Assembly: GCA_030998015.1 (NCBI GenBank)
Contig: JARWMV010000139.1
Span: forward strand, 1-37,323
DNA from: Ceratorhiza oryzae-sativae
Lineage: Eukaryota > Basidiomycota > Agaricomycetes > Cantharellales > Ceratobasidiaceae
Length of the DNA stretch: 37,323 nt
Direction: 5' to 3'
A program made the translations under genes and the position numbers. The notes beneath the pieces were generated by a model that was not told where the DNA came from, searched no databases, and saw nothing but the letters and a program-made list of their open reading frames with translations. Positions 34,647 to 37,323 of the stretch are shown here, piece by piece (position 1 is the stretch's first letter; every line of letters starts with the position of its first letter).

Positions 34647-35631
34647 GGGCGTTGCTCTCGAGGCTCTGCCCACCTCGGTCGGTTGCCACTGGCCGGGGTT
34701 GCAACGCCCCATCGGCACACAAACGGGGTGAGAACGTTGCACGAAGGGGCTCTGCCCACCTTGGCTGGCCTGCCCAGCCGAGGCCGCAACGTTCAAACCT
34801 ACCCCCGCTTCAACACTGCGCCGAACGACAACGATGTTGCACCTGAGGCTCTGCCCACCTTGTCTGGTCATTGCCAGCCAAGGTTGCAACGTCGACGAGA
34901 CCATCAACCACGTCAAGTCTCTACGATGTGGACGTTGCACTTCGGGCGCTGCCTGCCTTGGTCGGTCTTGACCGGCTGGGGCTGCGACGTCCATGTCTCC
35001 GAGTTACCTCGACATTCCCCAAGACCGACACGGGCGTTGCAGAATAGGGCTCTGCCTACCTCGTTCGGCCATCGCTGGCTGAGGTAGCAACGCCCGCGTC
35101 GCCATCTTACCACGTGTGACACCAAGTCGTACAGGTGTTGCTTTTCAGGCTCTGCCTACCTTGGCCGGTCTTGACCGACCAAGGGTGCAACGTTCGCGTC
35201 GGACACCCCTGCAAAGCAACAATGAACGGAGTCGGCGTTGCACCCGGGCTCTGCCCACCTCGGTTGCTCGTCCCCGGCTGAGGTTGCAACGCCCAAGTCG
35301 GGCTCTCACTGGGTCGTAGCACTGTAGCAGGTGGACGTTGCGCTTGAGGCTTTGCCCACCTTGGCTAGTTCCCGCTGGCCAAGGTTGCAACGTCCTCTGG
35401 TCATTCTTCCTGCTACCATGCAACTACTGCAGGTGAGGCTTGCACCAGACGCTTTGCCCATCTCGGCTGCCAACTGGCAGTTGAGTTTGCACCATTCATG
35501 TGTGACGGCTGTTGCAAGTTTGCAGCCAGTCGGTTAGTTGATCTGGATAGGCTGTATATGAAAGGAAAGGGAGTTGCATAGGGGCTCTGCCCACCTGCAT
35601 TGTCTGTTAGACGGCGTAGGTCGCAACTTCC
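34647..35631 (+). repeat. Array of ten ~63-bp hairpin repeats with dissimilar linkers
   Basis: Units: 34647-34709, 34732-34794, 34833-34893, 34930-34992, 35032-35095, 35133-35195, 35233-35294, 35333-35395, 35435-35497 (degenerate), 35569-35631. Each has an outer stem of about 9 bp (e.g. GGACGTTGC with GCAACGTCC), an unpaired 5' box close to GGCTCTGCCCACC, an inner stem of about 10 bp (e.g. CCTTGGCTAG with CTGGCCAAGG) and a 3-6 nt loop. Outer arms change in matched pairs: GGGCGTTGC/GCAACGCCC, GAACGTTGC/GCAACGTTC, GGACGTTGC/GCAACGTCC. Inner stems often keep G-U pairs. Linkers are mostly 36-39 nt, so units recur about every 100 bp; the first linker is 22 nt and the last 71 nt. No protein frame runs through it convincingly. 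Structured RNA units, or a mobile or structural repeat, are the options. Confidence 0.85.
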
Positions 35632-37323
35632 TCCCTGATCGAGAGCGCTAAATCATGTGCAATCAGCCGCCCGTTATCGGGGCAGAGTGTGCATCGATGA
35701 GGTGCGATCCGGCATGATCTATGTACTGTTGAGCAAATATGATGAGCAAGCAGTGTGATAAAAATCGGAGATAGAAGACTTATAGACCAGATCCATTGTA
35801 AATGCAGTGCACGCCCATAACTTAACTGACTGACTGGTTGTATGTGTGCGAACGCTGAAGCCTTGCGGTTAGAGGGTCAGTTCTTAGTAAACCAGCTGAA
35901 TTCTTTGCTCCTGTCAGTGTGAATAAGGAACTGTTACTCCTAATCGCCCCCAAGTGTACATGTGTGCTTTGACTGCACCATTGTCCACTATGGTGCCTTC
36001 ATTCAAGGTTCACAAGACTTGTCCGGCGCTTTGTTCGATTTGCTTACTGCTCTTTCCGGCCTCCTATGCTGTTTTGGTCATGAATGTATGGTGTGGGACT
36101 TTATGACTCATACATGATTGTTTGACATTCGAATCCAGCATGAGATGCTTCGTATGATTGGAGGACCAATCGTCGCAGAGAAGATACCAATGTGATTCTC
36201 TCCAATATGGACGGTAGTAAATTATATGCATTGGGTATCTACTGTCACCCGGTCACCCGATTGCCCCACATAATCAATTCTTGTAGAACAACGGCAATGA
36301 TGTCAACCAACAAGCCGGAATCTGAAACTTCGATAGAATACCTGTAAGACTCCAGCTACATTTCTGCTGTGTCTGATCCTGAATTAAACTGGACGCCCTC
36401 CTAACTAACAAGCTTAAGGATAAAGCAAACATTTTGCTGCTGCCCGTTGAAGAGGAATCACACTCATCTGGCCATGGAGAAGTAGTAAAACTCTAGATAC
36501 AAGTTGGTTCCATCGACTGTTCCACATGATCCTATGCAGTCGTATTACTGCCTGACGGAAGACGATGATTGTAGTATGGCACAACATCTGCCATGATCCA
36601 TGCAAGGGTGCAGCCATTAGTTGATTGAATAGTTGACACTGATGGATCAAAGAACTGGTTGAGATCTTAAAACTCAATGTGGCGGTCTCGTTCTGTGTAC
36701 AATTGACAATCAGGCTTCTATACCGCAAGGCAGCTATACGTGGTAGCAGGCAATATCTGTTGGAGCAAAAATTTCATTCGTATTACAAGTTGGGACATAT
36801 AATATTTAAGCAAAATCAATAAACTAGGTCGGGTTACTATCGTTTCCGTTCAAAAATCAGAAGTCAGGACCCTGTGGAGTGCGGGTGGGTGAATTTGAAG
36901 GACAATTTGCAACGGCCTCAGGAGCAACACGCCTCAGCAGTTCAAGCTGCAGGGTGGTATAGCTCCATCAGCAGATCAGGAACAACCATGCAATTTCAGA
37001 AAGCTCGGTTCTGTTGCTTGAATGGATCACTTGGAAGGGTGCATGCTGTAGAACCCACCCAGAAGAGACCCACAAATTGAATGGAATGCAGTAATTGACG
37101 ACCGCTGAGCATGATTGGCACAGGAGTAGATCAAAAGAACAAAATATCCTTTGATTCATGGGTATAGCTTTTCCTGTAATATTGACTGCCTGCAAAGGAG
37201 CCGCAACATTAATTATCTAGGTAGGGGCTGCACAGGGGGGAAAGGGTCATGCAGCAACGGTTTTGCCCACACACACTCACACTCACCTTTGCTCATTACA
37301 AAACCAGAGTATCCAGCTAGCTG
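35632..37323. other. Intergenic, nothing recognised
   Basis: AT-rich sequence with only short frames, none with family resemblance or splice context. No tRNA was found. At 37277-37287 a donor-like GTGAGTGTGAG on the minus strand may mark a gene entering from beyond the right edge, but the visible piece is too short to judge. Confidence 0.45.

Noticed and set aside
34472..35537. Overlapping open frames in several phases through the hairpin array
   Set aside because: They arise from the low stop-codon content of a GC-rich repeat and change product on each frame. No codon-level conservation is seen between units.
34647..35631. Prokaryotic CRISPR array
   Set aside because: Units vary in sequence, are longer than usual CRISPR repeats and fold as two-stem hairpins. 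The genome is clearly a fungus with introns, and no Cas gene is present.
36110..36150. T-loop-like TTCGAATCC, possible tRNA
   Set aside because: No acceptor, D or anticodon arm could be paired around it.
36414..36728. 104-codon minus-strand frame
   Set aside because: Composition is not protein-like in any recognisable way and there is no splice or promoter context.

Overview
The window looks like nuclear DNA of a filamentous basidiomycete, probably an Agaricomycete. Genes are broken by many short introns (about 44-65 bp, GTRAGT-type donors, CTAAC-like branch sites). Intergenic DNA is rich in hAT relics and satellite, and gene families are locally duplicated and decaying. The species cannot be named from this sequence alone.

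Layout. (1) 717-3558 (-): an intact ten-exon gene, 755 codons, joining a Sir2-like domain, a PHD/ADD-type zinc finger, an alpha/beta domain with a His-Gly...Cys pair like caspase/CHAT peptidases, and a conserved C-terminal domain. (2) 5375-about 6957 (-): a shorter paralogue without Sir2. (3) 7380-9718: a dimeric satellite. (4) 9785-12432: a decayed hAT element. (5) 13093-15512 (-): a second Sir2-bearing paralogue with a canonical Sir2 active site but a disordered middle. (6) 16449-30467: a block of large genes of nuclear character on the + strand. It holds an 884-aa protein of unknown function, a SNF2-like ATPase with a long proline/serine-rich tail, and a 603-aa basic, proline-rich protein. 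A degenerate hAT (19946-21120) lies between the first two, and a minus-strand pseudogene (27299-28281) between the last two. (7) 30953-32477 (+): a fourth family member, now a pseudogene. (8) 33531-34079 (-): a fragment resembling casein kinase 1. (9) 34647-35631: ten hairpin repeats of about 63 bp separated mostly by 36-39 bp of dissimilar sequence. (10) 35632-37323: nothing recognisable.

How the parts may fit together (inference). Four paralogues in 32 kb point to a fast-evolving family combining NAD-binding (Sir2), histone-reading (ADD/PHD-like) and protease-like modules. Such a set would suit a chromatin-linked or incompatibility/defence role, but nothing here proves a function. The SNF2 gene next to ADD-bearing genes recalls the two halves of ATRX, split into separate genes. 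The hairpin array is the most unusual non-coding feature: its arms vary in compensating pairs, including G-U wobbles, as expected if it acts as folded RNA.

Exon boundaries come from reading splice signals and phases by eye. They are strong for the genes at 717, 5375, 16449 and 28422, and weak where stated.
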